A stretch of DNA of 15,382 nucleotides from NCBI GenBank assembly GCA_030916785.1, contig JAUPVY010000004.1, forward strand, positions 1-15,382, written 5' to 3'. Below the pieces are notes generated by a model. The model was not told the DNA's origin, did not search any database, and saw only the letters and a program-made list of their open reading frames with translations. The position numbers and the translations under genes were made by a program. Below, piece after piece: positions 14,444 through 15,382 of the stretch; position 1 is the stretch's first letter; every line of letters begins with the position of its first letter. This DNA comes from Patescibacteria group bacterium (lineage in GTDB: Bacteria > Patescibacteriota > Minisyncoccia > Phycocordibacterales > DATDWN01).

Positions 14444-15277
14444 ATGTTTGAATATTTTGATATACATTCTCACCTCAATGTTCCAGATTTTGATTTGGAC
14501 AGAGATGAACAAATAGGGAAGATGAAAGAGCAAAAAATAGGCACCACAATGGTGGGTGTTGATTTTGAGTCTTCAAAAAATATAGTGGATTTAGCTGGAG
14601 AACACGATAATTTATTTGCTTGTGTTGGACAGCATCCAGATGATTTGACTCCAAACTCTGTTTTTGATGATCGTTTGGAACTTTTGGCTAACAACAAAAA
14701 AACGGTTGCTATAGGAGAGTGTGGATTGGATTATTTTAGGCTGAGTTCCATGCTTGGTGGTGATGGTTTGAAAGGGATTCAAAAAACCGTGTTTGAATAT
14801 CATATAGATTTGGCCTTGTCCGTGGGCAAACCACTAATGCTACATGTTCGTCCTAGTAAGGGCACTATGGATGCTTACGCTGACACTTTGGACGTACTCG
14901 AGCACCACGCGAAACTATCTGGAAACAAACTAAAAGGAAATGCACATTTTTTTGCGGGAGATAAAGATATCCTAAAGCGTTTTCTCGACATAGGTTTTAC
15001 GGTTTCTTTTACAGGTGTGCTTACTTTTACAAGTGATTACGATGAGCTAGTTAGATACACGCCTTTAGACATGATTATGGCCGAAACAGATGCTCCTTTT
15101 GTGGCACCTACGCCATACAGAGGCCAGAGGAACTCTCCTTTGTATGTGCCAGAGGTCGTCAAAAAGATCGCTGAGCTAAAGGCACACAGTTACAAGGGGG
15201 TAAAGGAGGTTTTAATGGCTAATGTATTGAGGAATTTCCCCCAAATTTCTGCTATTGCACCTCAGCCTGAATTGTGA
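14444..15277 (+). CDS. tatD: TatD family metal-dependent hydrolase
   Basis: A cytoplasmic TIM-barrel metallohydrolase; characterised members are DNases (3'-5' exonuclease or AP-site activity). The metal ligands of the family are visible: His8 and His10 in DIHSHLN, Glu92 in AIGECGLDY, His134 in MLHVRP, His168 in NAHFF and Asp216 in AETDAPFVAP. The PYRGQRNSPLYVPEVVKKIAEL ending block is also typical (PxRGxRNxPxxV). The 277 residues are close to the usual 255-265. The ATG is two bases after the metG stop, and there is no Shine-Dalgarno sequence, so translation is likely coupled. The usual histidine-plus-Arg block after the barrel strand is kept, so the enzyme should be active. The exact physiological substrate is unknown. 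Confidence 0.92.
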   Translation: MFEYFDIHSHLNVPDFDLDRDEQIGKMKEQKIGTTMVGVDFESSKNIVDLAGEHDNLFACVGQHPDDLTPNSVFDDRLELLANNKKTVAIGECGLDYFRLSSMLGGDGLKGIQKTVFEYHIDLALSVGKPLMLHVRPSKGTMDAYADTLDVLEHHAKLSGNKLKGNAHFFAGDKDILKRFLDIGFTVSFTGVLTFTSDYDELVRYTPLDMIMAETDAPFVAPTPYRGQRNSPLYVPEVVKKIAELKAHSYKGVKEVLMANVLRNFPQISAIAPQPEL

Positions 15278-15281
15278 TACT
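15273..15281 (+). promoter_or_regulatory. Possible rpsF promoter (extended -10)
   Basis: TGTGATACT resembles an extended -10 (TGn plus GATACT) and overlaps the tatD stop codon. It ends nine bases before the ATG at 15291, repeating the near-leaderless spacing. A TTGCAC at 15255-15260 lies 15 bases upstream, shorter than ideal. Confidence 0.3.
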
Positions 15282-15290
15282 CTGACACAC

Positions 15291-15382
15291 ATGGAAACAG
15301 AAAAAACACTGGAAAAAGGGGATACTTTGACCATATATGAGGTCTCGTATTTACTCCTTCCATCCCTTGCTGTAGAGCAAGT
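15291..15382 (+). CDS. rpsF: Ribosomal protein bS6, N-terminal part (cut by window edge)
   Basis: The first 30 codons and two bases are in the window, and the frame stays open to the edge. bS6 binds bS18 and the central domain of 16S rRNA in the small ribosomal subunit. The visible peptide has a charged lead of about 13 residues and then TIYEVSYLLLPSLAVEQ, matching the first beta strand and turn of the bS6 fold (Y-E-x-x-Y-L-x-x-P). A lead of charged residues before the first strand is more than E. coli has. The call rests on about 17 diagnostic residues, so it is probable rather than certain. It starts 13 bases after tatD. Confidence 0.7.
   Translation, partial: METEKTLEKGDTLTIYEVSYLLLPSLAVEQ

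Noticed and set aside
1..15382. Alternative genetic code with TGA read as glycine, as in some CPR lineages
   Set aside because: TGA ends thyA, recO and tatD at the expected protein ends, and no in-frame TGA occurs within conserved domains.
1..15382. CRISPR arrays, tRNA genes, insertion sequences or prophage genes
   Set aside because: No regularly spaced direct repeats, cloverleaf-like segments, transposase or phage genes were seen, and the gaps between genes are about 75 bases or less.

Overview
The window is about 15.4 kb of gene-dense, AT-rich bacterial chromosome. It holds 12 protein genes plus a partial gene at each edge, with gaps of about 75 bases or less. Short genes, a standard code (TGA ends thyA, recO and tatD), lack of Shine-Dalgarno sequences, a cysteine-free surface protein with DUF11-like domains, and unusual aminoacyl-tRNA synthetases all suggest a Candidate Phyla Radiation (Patescibacteria) genome, probably of the Parcubacteria group. 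That placement is inference from gene style; no marker-gene phylogeny was possible.

Left part (1-2717): a de novo dTMP module. folA (dihydrofolate reductase, cut by the left edge) and thyA (thymidylate synthase) run leftward and overlap by ATGA. Divergent from them, glyA (serine hydroxymethyltransferase) and dut (dUTPase) run rightward. Dut makes dUMP, GlyA makes methylene-tetrahydrofolate, ThyA combines them, and FolA recycles the dihydrofolate.

Middle and right part (2769-14441): four aminoacyl-tRNA synthetases, argS, ileS, glyS and metG, all on the + strand. recO follows ileS by one base. A 630-residue single-pass surface protein lies between recO and glyS, and an AI-2E family membrane protein lies between glyS and metG. 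tatD follows metG by two bases, and the start of rpsF (ribosomal protein bS6) runs off the right edge.

The most striking feature is inside ileS. An apparently complete histidine phosphatase (phosphoglycerate-mutase-like) domain of about 200 residues sits in frame in the synthetase catalytic core, with every expected phosphatase catalytic residue present. The synthetase HIGH, KMSKS, editing and zinc motifs are also intact, so one polypeptide appears to carry two enzymes. A second pattern is regulatory: most genes have a -10-like box, often an extended TGn -10, ending only 6-10 bases before the start codon and no Shine-Dalgarno sequence, which predicts largely leaderless mRNAs. No tRNA, rRNA, CRISPR array, insertion sequence or convincing terminator was seen, and no stretch over 300 bases lacks a gene.
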